A DNA stretch of 64,000 nt, from assembly GCA_012103035.1 (NCBI GenBank), contig JAAVLL010000001.1:842501-906500 (forward strand), read 5' to 3'. Shown piece after piece: positions 32,449-42,733 of this stretch. The position numbers were made by a program, and so were the translations under genes. This DNA is from Brucella oryzae. GTDB lineage: Bacteria > Pseudomonadota > Alphaproteobacteria > Rhizobiales > Rhizobiaceae. The notes under the pieces were generated by a model. The model worked only from the letters and a program-made list of their open reading frames with translations, ran no database searches and was not told where the DNA came from. Within the stretch, counting starts at the first letter, position 1. Each line of letters begins with the position of its first letter.

Positions 32449-33757
32449 ATGAAGCTGGCGATGATCGGAACGGGCTATGTGGGTCTGGTTTCGGGTGTGT
32501 GTTTTGCCGAATTCGGCTTTCACGTCACCTGCGTCGACAAGAACCCGTCGATCATCGAGCGGCTGAAGGCCGGGAAAGTCACCATCTTCGAACCGGGTCT
32601 CGATGAGCTGATGACCCGCAATATTCGCGATGGCCGGCTGGAGTTCAGTACCGATCTGCCGGCAAGTGTCGCGGACGCCGATGTCATCTTCATTGCCGTC
32701 GGCACGCCGTCCCGTCGCGGTGATGGCGAGGCGGACCTGCAATATATTGAAGCGGCTGCGGATGAAATTGCCGCCGCCATGAAACCGGGAGCCGTGGTCG
32801 TCATCAAGTCGACGGTCGTGGTCGGCACCAATGCGCGCATACGCGACCGCATCAAGGCTGCCAATCCGGGTGTTTCGTTCTCGATGGTGTCCAATCCGGA
32901 ATTCCTGCGGGAAGGTTCGGCAATAGAGGATTTCATGCGACCCGACCGTGTTGTCGTCGGGGTGGAGGATGAGCGCGGCAGAACCGCGATGCAGCGTCTA
33001 TCGTCCGCTTTACCTGCGTGAAACGCCGATGGTCGTCACGTCGCTGGAAAATGCGGAAATCATAAAATATGCGGCGAATGCCTTTCTCGCCATGAAGGTG
33101 ACCTTCATCAACGAGGTTGCGGACCTTTGTGAGCGAACAGGCGGCAATGTGCAGGAAGTGGCCCGCGCCATCGGTATGGACAACCGCATCGGCTCGAAAT
33201 TCCTGCATGCCGGTCCGGGCTTCGGCGGATCATGCTTCCCGAAGGACACGCGTGCCTTCGCTGCAACCGGCAAGAAATACGATGCGCCGCAATCGCTGAT
33301 CGAGCAGGTCATTGCGGTCAATGAAGCGCGCAAGCAGTCCATGGCCGAACGGATTGTGACCGCCGCCAAGGAAAACGGTGCGGATACGGTCGCCGTTCTT
33401 GGCGTCGCCTTCAAGCCGAACACCGATGATATTCGCGAGTCTCCCGCGCTCGACATTATCGGGGCCATTCAGAAAGCGGGGATCAAGGTTCAGGCGCATG
33501 ATCCGGAAGCCATGGATGCTGCCAAAGCAGTGCTTCCCGGTGTCGCCTGGTGCAATTCGGCTTATGAAGCGGCGAAGGGTGCGGGCGTCGTTGCCCTGTT
33601 GACCGAATGGAACGCCTATCGCGCGCTCGATCTGAAACGGCTGGCCCATGTCATGGCCGGAAATGTGCTGATCGATCTGCGCAATGTCTACAAGGCCGAG
33701 GACATTGCGGGCACCGGGCTGGATTATCGTTCCGTTGGACGGACGCTTCCAATCTGA
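32449..33757 (+). CDS. ugd: UDP-glucose 6-dehydrogenase
   Basis: Oxidises UDP-glucose to UDP-glucuronate for surface polysaccharides. The N-terminal Rossmann motif is MIGTGYVGLVSGVCFAEFG, then VGTPSRRGDGEADL and SNPEFLREGSAIEDFMRPDR. The catalytic Cys lies in GPGFGGSCFPKDTRAF near residue 260, and the C-terminal domain has GVAFKPNTDDIRESPAL. A two-base TA unit is missing near 33000 (QRLYRPLYLRETP expected). Restored length is about 436 residues, normal for the family. Two genes for glycolipid synthesis follow on the other strand. Confidence 0.93.
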
Positions 33758-33774
33758 GTGAAGTACTGGGGAGT

Positions 33775-34104
33775 TTACTCCCCGGTTGTCAGCCGCTTCT
33801 TTTCATTGGCGATGAGCCAGAGATTGCGGATATAGACGACGAGGCCAAGTCCTTGGCCTGCGATGAAGACCGGGTCCTTGCGCTGGATCGCATAGATCAA
33901 AAGCAGCATGCCGCCGAAAAGCGAGAAGAACCAGAAGGCAACCGGCATGACGCTGCGTTTTGCCTTTTCGGATGCCAGCCATTGCACGACGAAGCGCATG
34001 GTGAAGCAGGCCTGTGCGACGAAGCCCAGCACGATCCAGCCGTCCCACTGCGCCACGAAAACCTCGTGCAGCCACTGTGACAGGCTGTTGAAAATATCAG
34101 TCAT
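33775..34104 (-). CDS. Lipid-A-disaccharide synthase N-terminal domain membrane protein
   Basis: 109 residues, intact. Three membrane segments (WIVLGFVAQACFTMRFVVQWLA, MPVAFWFFSLFGGMLLLIYA, VFIAGQGLGLVVYIRNLWL) form the LAB_N domain (PF07578). Found fused or next to glycosyltransferases of lipid-linked sugars; here its ATG lies eight bases inside the upstream GT2 gene, so the two are translationally coupled and likely act together on a lipid carrier or lipid A. Confidence 0.85.
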   Translation of the reverse strand: MTDIFNSLSQWLHEVFVAQWDGWIVLGFVAQACFTMRFVVQWLASEKAKRSVMPVAFWFFSLFGGMLLLIYAIQRKDPVFIAGQGLGLVVYIRNLWLIANEKKRLTTGE

Positions 34105-34826
34105 GGGTGATCTCTCTCACACGCGGAACGACTTTGCGGCGCTTCCGCAGCCACCAGACGCCATAAAGGTCGAGAATGCCGCGCACGCCGCGGTCCAGAA
34201 TACCGTAATTGGATTTGCCGTGGCGGCGTTCGCGGTCGACCACATCGACATGCACCACATCATAGCCTTCGCGCAGCGCAAGGCAGGCAGATAGCGGTGC
34301 CATCCGTCGAAGAACGGCAATTGCCGGAAAAGATCGGTGTGCAACGCTTTCAGGCCGCAGCCGGAATCGCGCGTCTTGTCCTTGAGGATCGCGCCGCGCA
34401 GATTGTTGGCAAAGCGTGATGAAAGCTGCTTGAGCTTGGTATCCGTGCGCTTGAGGCGCTGTCCGGCGGCAATGCCGTAGTCCGGTCCGGCCTTCATCAG
34501 GGCATCCGCCAGAACGGGGAGATAGGCAGGGTTGTTCTGCCCATCGCCATCCATGGTCACGACGATCTTGCCGCGTGCTGCGAAAACACCGGAGCGCACA
34601 GCGGCGCTCTGGCCTGACGACCGGTCATGGCGCAGATGGCGGAGCGGCTTGCCTGCATGGATGCGACCCGCGAGTACATCGCTGGTCGAGTCCGTCGAAC
34701 CGTCGTCGACGACGATGACTTCATATGCGCGGCCCTGCATGGCGGCATCGACTTCATCCAGCAAAAGGCGAGATTGTCGGCTTCGTTGCGGCAGGGGATA
34801 ACCACAGAAATCGTCGGTGTTTCCAA
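34097..34826 (-). CDS. Glycosyltransferase family 2, polyprenyl-phosphate sugar transferase type
   Basis: About 243 residues. Nucleotide-sugar binding marks: ISVVIPCRNEADNL at the start, YEVIVVDDGSTDSTSDVLAG, and the metal-binding VTMDGDGQNNPAYLP. DSGCGLKALHTDLFRQLPFF and ERRHGKSNYGILDRGVRGIL are typical of dolichol-phosphate mannose synthase-like enzymes without a long membrane anchor. Two bases are missing, near 34764 and 34286. The start is a ttg with aaggaa upstream. Coupled to the LAB_N gene. Confidence 0.85.
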
Positions 34827-34961
34827 GCGGAGTGTTCCTTTATTCCTCGCGCTATCTGCTTAAGCCCGGCTTCCTGCCCGGAAATCCGATAGCGCGCAAG
34901 GCGCGCTCCATAGCATTGATTGGATGGCAAAGCCAAGACGGTTCAAGTAATCGTGAGTTCC

Positions 34962-35035
34962 AGTGGATTGAATTTGACGTTTGAATCCCGGCTGACACAT
35001 ACGCTGTTTCAAACGTCAAATTCGAAAAATCCACT
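34962..35035. repeat. Long hairpin 1 in the GT2-lipase intergenic region
   Basis: The 15-base arms GAATTTGACGTTTGA (34970-34984) and TCAAACGTCAAATTC (35009-35023) pair perfectly. Outside them agtggat pairs with atccact. No T run follows. Confidence 0.75.
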
Positions 35036-35049
35036 AGATACACATGTTT

Positions 35050-35125
35050 GCTCGTGGTCTTTTGATTCCAACATTTGCTCAGCGCTTGAACCGAGGGATG
35101 CAAATGTTGGAATCAGACCACGAGC
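35050..35125. repeat. Long hairpin 2, adjacent to hairpin 1
   Basis: GATTCCAACATTTGC (35064-35078) pairs perfectly with GCAAATGTTGGAATC (35100-35114). GCTCGTGGTCT pairs with AGACCACGAGC outside it, with three unpaired T on the left arm. Same architecture as hairpin 1 but unrelated sequence. Confidence 0.75.
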
Positions 35126-35163
35126 CCGGATAATAGTTCGATTGATCGGTTGACTGCCGTTTT

Positions 35164-36107
35164 CTAGCCGGACATCGCCGGATACGGAAGAGCTTCCGCC
35201 AGCCAATCCAGAAAATTCTGTGTCACCTGATGCCGGTTGACCTCGTTGAGGCTCTCATGGCGGGTGCCGGGCAGGATCGTGCATTGCACACGCTCGAAAC
35301 CCATTTTCCGCATTCTGTCCGCCAGTCTGCGCACGGCGGCACCGTTTGCCGTTGCCGGGTCTTCCGCCCCACCCGTGAGATTGAACGGCATGTTGCGTGG
35401 AACTTCCGCGAAGTTTCGATTGTCGGCGCCGCGCCGGATCATGCGAAAAATATCGATCCACAGCGCGACACTGGCATCAAAGCCGCATAGCGGATCGGCG
35501 ATATAGGCATCGACCTCCGCCGGGTCGTGCGAAAGCCAGTCGAATAATGTGCGGTGGCTTTTATGGACCGGCCCCAGGCGCGGAAGGTCATTTTCGGCAG
35601 AATGCTGCTCGGAACGTCCGAGCCTTTCAGCATGCGCTCCATATAAAGAAGTGCAAGGGCCGCAGCGCTTTCCGCGCCGCCGTCAAAATTTGCGTTCCAG
35701 ATGGCCGTCGCATCAATCGTGTTGGCGTAGTCCAGCACATAGTTCAGCGCAATCAACCCGCCCATGGAATGTCCGAAAAGCACCACCGGCAGACCCAGAT
35801 GGTTTTCGTGAATATGCCGGTTGAGCGCCCGCACGTCCTCAATAGCCACGGAATAGCCCTGCTTTTGTGCGAACATTCCCCTTGGCGCATGAACGCCGAT
35901 ATTGCTGCCGTGCCCGCGATGGTCGTGGATATAGACGTGGTAGCCCGCCGCGGCCAGGGCATAGGCAAAGCGCTCATAGCGCGCGGAATGTTCGGCAAGG
36001 CCATGGCATATCTGGACGACGGCTCGCGGTGTTTCGGCGCGAACGGTGCGGAATGGCAGTTCTGATCCGTCGGAAACGGCTAGATGATGAATGGTTTTGA
36101 ATGTCAT
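35164..36107 (-). CDS. Alpha/beta hydrolase, monoacylglycerol lipase type
   Basis: About 314 residues. The lipase nucleophile elbow GHSMGG lies near residue 115 (VVLFGHSMGGLIALNYVL), and the oxyanion region has ICHGLAEHSARYERFAYALA and HDHRGHGSN. The acid is expected near LTGGAEDPATANG and the catalytic His in LPGTRHESLNEV. One base is missing near 35576; the middle part (HKSHRTLFDWLSHDPAEVDA) reads in a second frame. The start MTFKTIHHLAVSDG is preferred to the atg 27 bases upstream. Probable cytosolic serine esterase acting on monoglycerides or lysolipids. Confidence 0.82.
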
Positions 36108-36591
36108 TTCGCCATTTGGTTTTATGCTGTGCAAATAGTCAATCGTCCCCGATGCGGCGTCGCTTAAACAGGCATTGGCGCAGGGCGTGAATGAAATTTA
36201 GGCAATTGCGTTTTTGTGCAGATTCTGCTTGAAAAGCGAAAAGCTTGGGCAAATCTAGCTTTGCAGACAGGGGTTTTGAAGGGCAATCAGGGGCGCTTAA
36301 AAGAGATTTTACGTCATAATTTGCAGGCCGTCCGATGAAAGGGAGGAAACTTTCGCGGATGGTGGCCAGAGGGGAAACCGGGTGACGGAAATATCCGCGC
36401 CCGGTTTCATTCTTTTCGTCTCAACTTTCAGTTGCAAGCCCCGGCTGGCCATGCCCCAGGACATCGATGTTTTGCGCGATGCCGTTTGCGTCCGCTCTCT
36501 ATTTGGCCTACATACGCGTCAGTAATTTCCGCACGGTTCGGCTTCGTTTGAACCCGCCCGCGCTTTCCAACCCGTGGAGACGACGCGCTTT
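36108..36591. other. Gene-free interval upstream of ettA
   Basis: 484 bases between divergent genes. I see no supportable gene, RNA or strong hairpin, only the presumed promoters. Confidence 0.4.
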
Positions 36592-38240
36592 ATGGCACGC
36601 CAGTTCATTTATCACATGTCCGGCCTCAACAAGGCTTATGGCAACAAGAAGATTCTGGAGAATATACATCTCTCCTTCTATCCCGACGCGAAGATCGGTA
36701 TTCTCGGTCCGAACGGTGCGGGTAAGTCGACCGTTCTCAAGATCATGGCCGGTCTCGACAAGGAATATACCGGCGAGGCATGGCTCGCGGAGGGCGCTAC
36801 CTGCGGTTATCTCCCGCAGGAGCCGGAGCTCGATCCGTCGAAGGACGTGCTCGGCAATGTGATGGAAGGCGTTGCCGCCAAGAAGGCCATCATCGACCGC
36901 TACAATGAGTTGATGATGAACTATTCCGACGAGACGGCAGATGAAGGCGCGAAGCTTCAGGACATCATCGACAGCCAGAACCTGTGGGATCTGGAAAGCC
37001 AGGTCGAGATGGCCATGGAAGCGCTGCGTTGCCCTCCGGGCGATGCCGACGTGACCAAGCTTTCGGGCGGTGAAAAGCGTCGCGTGGCGCTGTGCAAGCT
37101 TCTGCTTTCCAAGCCCGACCTGCTGCTTCTCGACGAACCGACCAACCATCTGGACGCCGAAACGACCGCCTGGCTTGAAAAACACCTGCGTGAATATCCG
37201 GGTTCGGTGCTGATCATCACCCACGACCGTTACTTCCTCGATAATGTGACGGGCTGGATTCTCGAACTCGATCGCGGTCGCGGCATTCCTTACGAAGGCA
37301 ATTATTCCGCCTATCTGGAAGCCAAGGCCAAGCGCATGGCGCAGGAAGGCCGCGAAGAAGCTGCCCGTGAAAGGCGCTGTCGCGCGAACGCGAGTGGATT
37401 TCCGCAAGCCCTAAGGCGCGTCAGGCAAAGTCCAAGGCGCGTATCAAGGCCTATGACGAACTGGTCAAGAGCGCGGAAGAACGTCGCCCCGGCGATGCGC
37501 AGATCATTATCCCGGTCGGCGAGCGCCTCGGTCAGGTGGTCATCGAGGTTGACGGCCTGTCGAAAGGCTATGGCGACCGCCTGCTGATCGACGATCTTTC
37601 CTTCAAGCTGCCGGCGGGTGGCATTGTCGGCGTGATCGGCCCGAACGGCGCCGGTAAATCGACGCTGTTCAAGATGCTGACGGGACAGGAACAGCCGGAT
37701 AACGGTTCGGTTCGCATCGGTGACACGGTTCATCTTTCCTATGTCGACCAGAGCCGCGACGCGCTTGATGCCAACAAGACCGTATGGGAAGAGATTTCCG
37801 GCGGCAATGACGTCATCAAGCTCGGCAAGTTTGAAATGAACAGTCGCGCCTATTGCGGTGCGTTCAACTTCAAGGGCGGCGACCAGCAGCAGAAAGTCGG
37901 CAATCTTTCCGGCGGTCAGCGCAATCGCGTTCACCTTGCCAAGATGCTGAAGTCCGGCGGCAATGTTTTGCTGCTCGACGAGCCGACCAACGATCTCGAC
38001 ACCGAAACGCTCGGCGCGCTTGAAGATGCGCTGGAAAATTTCGCTGGCTGCGCCGTTATCATCAGCCACGATCGTATGTTCCTCGACCGTCTGGCAACGC
38101 ATATCCTCGCATTCGAAGGCGATAGCCATGTCGAATGGTTCGAAGGCAACTTCGAGGACTATGAAGCCGACAAGATTCGTCGTCTTGGACCGGATAGCGT
38201 CAACCCGAAACGGGTGACCTACAAGCCGCTCACACGGTAA
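36592..38240 (+). CDS. ettA: Energy-dependent translational throttle protein, ABC-F ATPase
   Basis: Ribosome-binding ABC-F protein of about 550 residues with two ATPase halves and no membrane domain. The first half has Walker A GPNGAGKS near residue 45, signature [16 protein letters not shown] and Walker [15 protein letters not shown]. The second has [24 protein letters not shown] and [13 protein letters not shown]. The arm and toothpick regions of EttA lie in [19 protein letters not shown] and [16 protein letters not shown]. One A is missing near 37371 (aaaagg to aaagg). Start at [17 protein letters not shown], as in EttA of other proteobacteria. Confidence 0.95.
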
Positions 38241-38264
38241 GGTTCGAGATGTTCAGGCTCTGGC

Positions 38265-38358
38265 GGTCGGCAAATGGCGTGGTTCTGCGCTTCCGGTGCT
38301 CACGTACGCAAAGTACGCTCCGCTCCGGTTCTCGAACCTCACCATTTTCGTCTCGCCA
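38265..38358. repeat. Family S hairpin repeat, copy 2
   Basis: Arms 38272-38285 and 38334-38347 pair at 12 of 14 positions. Two base pairs differ from copy 1 in both arms at once (TT/AA there, GG/CC here), so pairing is kept. It lies between ettA and its terminator. Confidence 0.65.
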
Positions 38359-38397
38359 TAGCCAGAACCTCAACGAACCTTTGGCGCTTTAAAGTTA

Positions 38398-38424
38398 AGG
38401 CCGGTGCATCGCACCGGCCTTTTA
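38398..38424 (+). terminator. Rho-independent terminator between ettA and tam
   Basis: aaggccggtgc / gcaccggcctt stem with a two- to four-base loop and tttattt tail. Confidence 0.8.
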
Positions 38425-38440
38425 TTTGATGAAGGGAAAC

Positions 38441-39210
38441 ATGATGAAAGACTGGTCCGCCAATCAATATCTGAAGTTTGAAGATGAGCGAAGCCGCCCG
38501 GCGCGTGATCTTCTGGCCCAGATACCGGTCGACAGGCCGCGCAGGGTTGTCGATATCGGCTGCGGACCGGGTAATTCGACGGAGCTTCTGGTTGAGCGTT
38601 GGCCGGATGCGGATGTTTCCGGCTTCGACACATCGCCTGATATGATCGAGAAGGCCAAAGCTCGCCTGCCGAAAGTTGATTTCACTATCGGCGATGTGGC
38701 GAGCTATGAGCCGGATGCGGAAACCGATGTTCTCTTCTCCAATGCTGTTTTCCAGTGGTTGCCGGATCATATCGAGCAGATGAAACGCCTCTTGTCGCTA
38801 CTTCGTCCCGGCGCGGTGCTGGCGGTTCAGATGCCGGATAACATGGGTGAACCTACCCATGTCGGTATGCGTGACGTTGCCAAAACAGAGGCCTTCGTCA
38901 CCAAGATCGGCACAAAGGGCAGGGGACTTCTGCCCCGGTGATGGAATATTATAACGCGCTCGCCGGTCAGGCCGCTCGGCTGGATATATGGCATACGGTC
39001 TATAATCATCCGCTGGATAGCGTGGATGCCATTGTGGAATGGGTGAAGGGGACAGGATTGCGGCCGTTTCTCGATCCACTCGATGAACAGGAGCAAGCCG
39101 ACTATCTGAAGGCTTACAAAGCGAGGATCACGCCGCATTATCCGGCGGCTGTCGATGGGAAAGTCCTGCTGCGTTTCCCGCGTATTTTCCTGGTCGTTCA
39201 GAAGAAATAA
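38441..39210 (+). CDS. tam: Trans-aconitate 2-methyltransferase
   Basis: SAM-dependent methylation of trans-aconitate, which removes an inhibitor of aconitase. The SAM-binding motif I is [20 protein letters not shown] near residue 33, then [20 protein letters not shown] and [19 protein letters not shown]-terminal [20 protein letters not shown] is characteristic of Tam. One base is missing near 38925 (a G run); the rest reads in another frame. Restored length is about 256 residues, as in E. coli Tam. The start follows gaagggaaac. Confidence 0.9.
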
Positions 39211-39760
39211 TTGCCCGAAAAATCGCTCTACACGGGGAATTGATTGATCGTCCGTGTAGAGTGATTTGATAATTTTGTAATTACTTCAATGATTTACGTT
39301 GATGGCTCATTGTACGGCAATATCAATTATGTCTTTTAGTAATTTCTCATATTAGAATAGATTGCATGCAAACGATTTTGTTCCTATGGTCTGTCCGCAT
39401 CCTGAAGCCGCTCTAGATATGGAGCCGTCATGATCGCAACGCCACGATGCGCGCCATCCCGTTGCGATTGCGTTCAGGAGGCCGGTTTCGATGCTCTTGC
39501 TCCGTTTTATTTTTCAATGGGAATGAACGCCGAGGCCGCCGGTTCAAGGACTGTTTCAGGCGTTTTTGCGTCTTTGCAATTGATCCGAACAGCATGATTT
39601 CGACTGGGAGGACATTTCAAATGCAAGCCCTGCTTTCCGGTTGAATGCGGTTCGTAGTTTTATGTTTATGAAGTGAAACAATCGCCGATTTCGGTAATCC
39701 CTGCTTGGGATCGGCGCTTGCAGGCTGTTTCAGAACCGCCTGCTATCGGGAGTTTTCAGA
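39211..39760. other. Gene-free interval between tam and the MHS transporter gene
   Basis: 550 bases. The frames present have no ribosome site or recognisable product. The left half is AT-rich (tttagtaatttctcatattag region). The right end should contain the transporter promoter. Confidence 0.4.
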
Positions 39761-41097
39761 ATGAATAATGCAGAAATGCATGCTGACGCCAATGGCGAGG
39801 TCGAAGCGGCACATGATGCCCATGACACGCGCCGCCGCGTCTTTGCCATCGTGGCCAGCGCATCGGGTAATCTAGTGGAGTGGTACGATTTTTATGTCTA
39901 TTCCTTCGGTGCGCTTTATTTCGCATCGCAGTTTTTCCCTGCCGAGGATCAGACCAGCCAGTTGTTGAATGCAGCTGCGATTTTTGCCGCTGGCTTCCTG
40001 ATGCGCCCCATCGGCGGCTGGCTGTTCGGCCGCATCGCCGACAAGCTCGGTCGCCGCACATCCATGCTGATTTCGGTTACGATGATGTGCCTTGGCTCAT
40101 TCGCCATTGCCATTTTGCCGACCTATGAGAGCATCGGCATTCTGGCACCATTCCTGCTGCTGATCGTTCGTTTGCTGCAAGGCCTTTCGGTGGGCGGCGA
40201 ATACGGCACCACCGCTACCTATATGAGTGAGGTGGCGCTGGCCGGGCGTCGCGGTTTCTTTTCCTCGTTCCAGTATGTCACGCTGATCGGCGGCCAGCTG
40301 CTTGCAGTTCTGGTGATCGTGGTGCTGCAGTTCTTCCTGACAGCGGACGAGCTTCATGCATGGGGCTGGCGCATTCCCTTCGCCATTGGCGGCGTTGCGG
40401 CCATCGTCGCGCTTTTCCTGCGGCGAACACTTCATGAAACCTCCACGGAAGAAACCCGCGCCAACAAGGCAGCAGGCAGCTTCGCCAATATCTGGAAGAA
40501 CCATCGCAAGGCCTTTCTTGTCGTCGTTGGCTTCACGGCTGGCGGTTCGCTCGCCTTCTATACCTTCACTACCTATATGCAGAAATATCTGGTCAACACC
40601 GCTGGCATGAGCAAGGAAACTGCCAGCGAAACCATGACCTTTGTGTTGTTGGCCTATATGTTGATGCAGCCGCTCTTCGGCGCGTTGTCCGACAGGATCG
40701 GCCGCAAAACGATGATGATCGGCTTTGGCGGCATTTCGATCCTGACCACAATCCCGCTTATGACGTTGATTGGTTCGGTGCAGAGCTCGACCTTGGCATT
40801 CATCTATATCGTGATCGCTCTGGCGGTTGTCAGCATGTACACCTCGATCAGCGGCATCGTGAAGGCCGAATTGTTCCCGGCGGAAGTTCGGGCGCTGGGT
40901 GTCGGATTTTCTTACGCCATTGCCAATGCAATCTTCGGGGGCACGGCTGAATATGTGGCGCTATGGTTCAGAAGCAGGGCATGGAAAGCGGCTTCTTCTG
41001 GTATGTGACCGTAATGATGGTGGTTGTCTTTGTCGTCAGCCTTCTCATGCCGAACCCGCGTAAACACGGCTATTTGCAAGGTCACGGTACAGAGTAA
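39761..41097 (+). CDS. MFS transporter, metabolite:H+ symporter (MHS) family
   Basis: About 445 residues with twelve membrane segments, similar to alpha-ketoglutarate permease KgtP and related organic-acid or betaine importers. MHS marks: [20 protein letters not shown] in helix 1, [20 protein letters not shown] in loop 2-3, [20 protein letters not shown] in helix 4, and [16 protein letters not shown] in loop 8-9. One A is missing near 40970 (aag to ag), and the C-terminus ending [11 protein letters not shown] reads in another frame. The substrate is not determinable. Confidence 0.88.
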
Positions 41098-41117
41098 TCC
41101 GTGTTCTCCTGCCTATT

Positions 41118-41143
41118 AAAACGCCGCCTCCGGGCGGCGTTTT
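41118..41143. terminator. Bidirectional terminator between the MHS transporter and DUF2293 genes
   Basis: aaaacgccgcc / ggcggcgtttt, four-base centre. It has A and T tracts on both sides, suited to convergent genes, and touches the DUF2293 stop codon. Confidence 0.85.
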
Positions 41144-41465
41144 CACATCTCCACCGCTTCGTTGTCTTCCGGCGACAGGAGCCGCGTCGCGCGCCATTCG
41201 GTCAGCTTGGCGTTGATCGCGTCCAGCACGAAGAAGCGCGCCGAATCCTTGTCATATCCATCATCGCGCAACACATCGTAGTCGGTATGCGTGTGGCGCA
41301 CATGCGCGACCGTCGCCAGCCAGACGGCAGTCGAGGGCGGCAGCGTCTTCATATGGGGGCTGAGCGCTGCAGCACGGATCGGCTCGGATCCGAATAGGGC
41401 ACTGCCGGAAGCAGGAGCGTCAGCGATTTGGCGATTGCCTTCTGGCGCATTGTGCCTGCACGCAT
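41143..41465 (-). CDS. DUF2293 domain protein
   Basis: About 107 residues. IRAAALSPHMKTLPPSTAVW and LATVAHVRHTHTDYDVLRD, then GYDKDSARFFVLDAINAKLT, are the DUF2293 pattern, known only as a conserved domain of unknown function. One base is missing near 41390, so the first 25 codons (MRAGTMRQKAIAKSLTLLL) are out of frame with the rest. The downstream ATG that would give 69 residues would cut into the domain. Confidence 0.75.
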
Positions 41466-41552
41466 GGCTTGTCCTTACCGTAAGTTTTTGTGTGCGAATC
41501 CTTCGCTCGTTTCATTCTGCCACGAAAATCACTTGCGCAGAAATCGCTTTCC

Positions 41553-41572
41553 ATATAAACATATCTTTATAT
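41553..41572. promoter_or_regulatory. Inverted repeat upstream of the ArsR-methyltransferase gene
   Basis: ATATAAA-catatc-TTTATAT is a perfect 7-bp inverted repeat 50 bases upstream of the start codon. Position and symmetry fit an ArsR-type autoregulatory operator. Confidence 0.55.
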
Positions 41573-41622
41573 CTTTACGGATTGCCGTAGATGAAGTGCT
41601 GGATCAACAAAGAGCGGAAGGC

Positions 41623-42663
41623 ATGGCCGGTTTGCAACTGCAACTCGATCTGATGGTGGATGTGCTGAAAGCGGTGGCTGAACCCAGCCGCTTGCGCATT
41701 CTGGCGCTTCTTTCACGCGGTGATCTCACTGTTTCCGATCTCACGACGATCTTGGGGCAGTCCCAGCCGCGCGTTTCGCGGCATCTGAAGCTACTTGCAG
41801 AAGCCGATCTCATCGATCGCTATCAGGAAGGCGCGTGGGCTTATTTTCGTCTCGCGGACAATGCGATCAGCGGCGATCTTGCGCGAGGGCTTCTGGCGCG
41901 GCTCGACAAGGCGGATGCGCTGGTTGAGCGTGACATGGAACGGCTGTCGCAGGTGAAGTCCAGTCGTCAGGAAAAGGCTGCCGCCTATTTCAGCGCCAAT
42001 GCCGGGAGCTGGGATCAGATTCGCAGACTGCATGTTTCCGAGAATGCGGTCGAAGTGACCCTCAAAAGGTTATCGGTGACAAGCCGTTTCAGGCCATGCT
42101 GGATGTCGGCACGGGCACTGGCCGGTTACTGGAGCTTTTGCCCCGCTTTACATTCGTGGTGTCGGCATCGACATCAATCGTGACATGCTGACTGTGGCGC
42201 GAGCCAATCTCGACCTTGCAGCCATCGGCAATGCGCAGGTTCGGCAGGGCGATGTCTACGCGTTGCCTGTCGAGCGTGAAAGCTTCGATCTGGTGACTAT
42301 TCATCAGGTTCTGCACTTCCTTGATGATCCGCTTGCTGCCATTCGTGAAGCGGCGCGGGCCTTGCGCCCCGATGGGCGGCTGCTGATCGTGGATTTCGCA
42401 CCGCACAAGCTCGAATTCCTGCGCGAGGAACACGCGCATTTGCGTCTTGGCTTCAGCGACGAGCAGATGCTGGGCTGGATGAGAGAGGCCGGTCTTGAGC
42501 CGGAAAAACACTGGAACTGGAGCCGAAGGCGGCCAATGGAGACGAAGGGCTGACAGTGAAGCTGTGGCTTGCCCGCGATCCGCGCCTTCTCATTGCCGAT
42601 CCGGCTTCGCATGTCTCCCAAAAGCAGGAACCGCCTTCGCGGGAAATCAGTCCACTGGACTGA
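41623..42663 (+). CDS. ArsR-family regulator fused to a SAM-dependent methyltransferase domain
   Basis: About 345 residues. The N-terminal winged helix is DVLKAVAEPSRLRILALLSR through LGQSQPRVSRHLKLLAEADLI, the ArsR recognition helix, with no obvious metal-binding CxC. From residue 150 a class I methyltransferase domain follows: MLDVGTGTGRLLELL, VRQGDVYALPVERESFDLV and HQVLHFLDDPLAAIREAARA. Three single-base losses (near 42067, 42140 and 42517) break the second half. The restored C-terminus runs into a palindromic repeat and ends REISPLD. It lies 70 bases upstream of metF, a common pairing in Rhizobiales, so a role in sensing SAM or its breakdown product is likely by context. Confidence 0.82.
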
Positions 42664-42718
42664 TTTCTGATCCCGCTACGATGGGATAAAGACATGCGAC
42701 AAAACAGACAATAAGCAT
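42609..42718. repeat. Family A palindromic repeat with a nested hairpin
   Basis: Outer ends gcatgtctccc and gataaagacatgc, interrupted by the nested perfect palindrome GAAATCAGTCCA / TGGACTGATTTC type at 42642-42667. The left part is inside the 3' end of the ArsR-methyltransferase gene. Confidence 0.65.
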
Positions 42719-42733
42719 GACGGAGACAGTTTG

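Noticed and set aside
36592..38240. Programmed ribosomal frameshift in ettA and other genes
   Set aside because: The same kind of break occurs in dozens of unrelated genes without slippery sites, so one common artefact is simpler.
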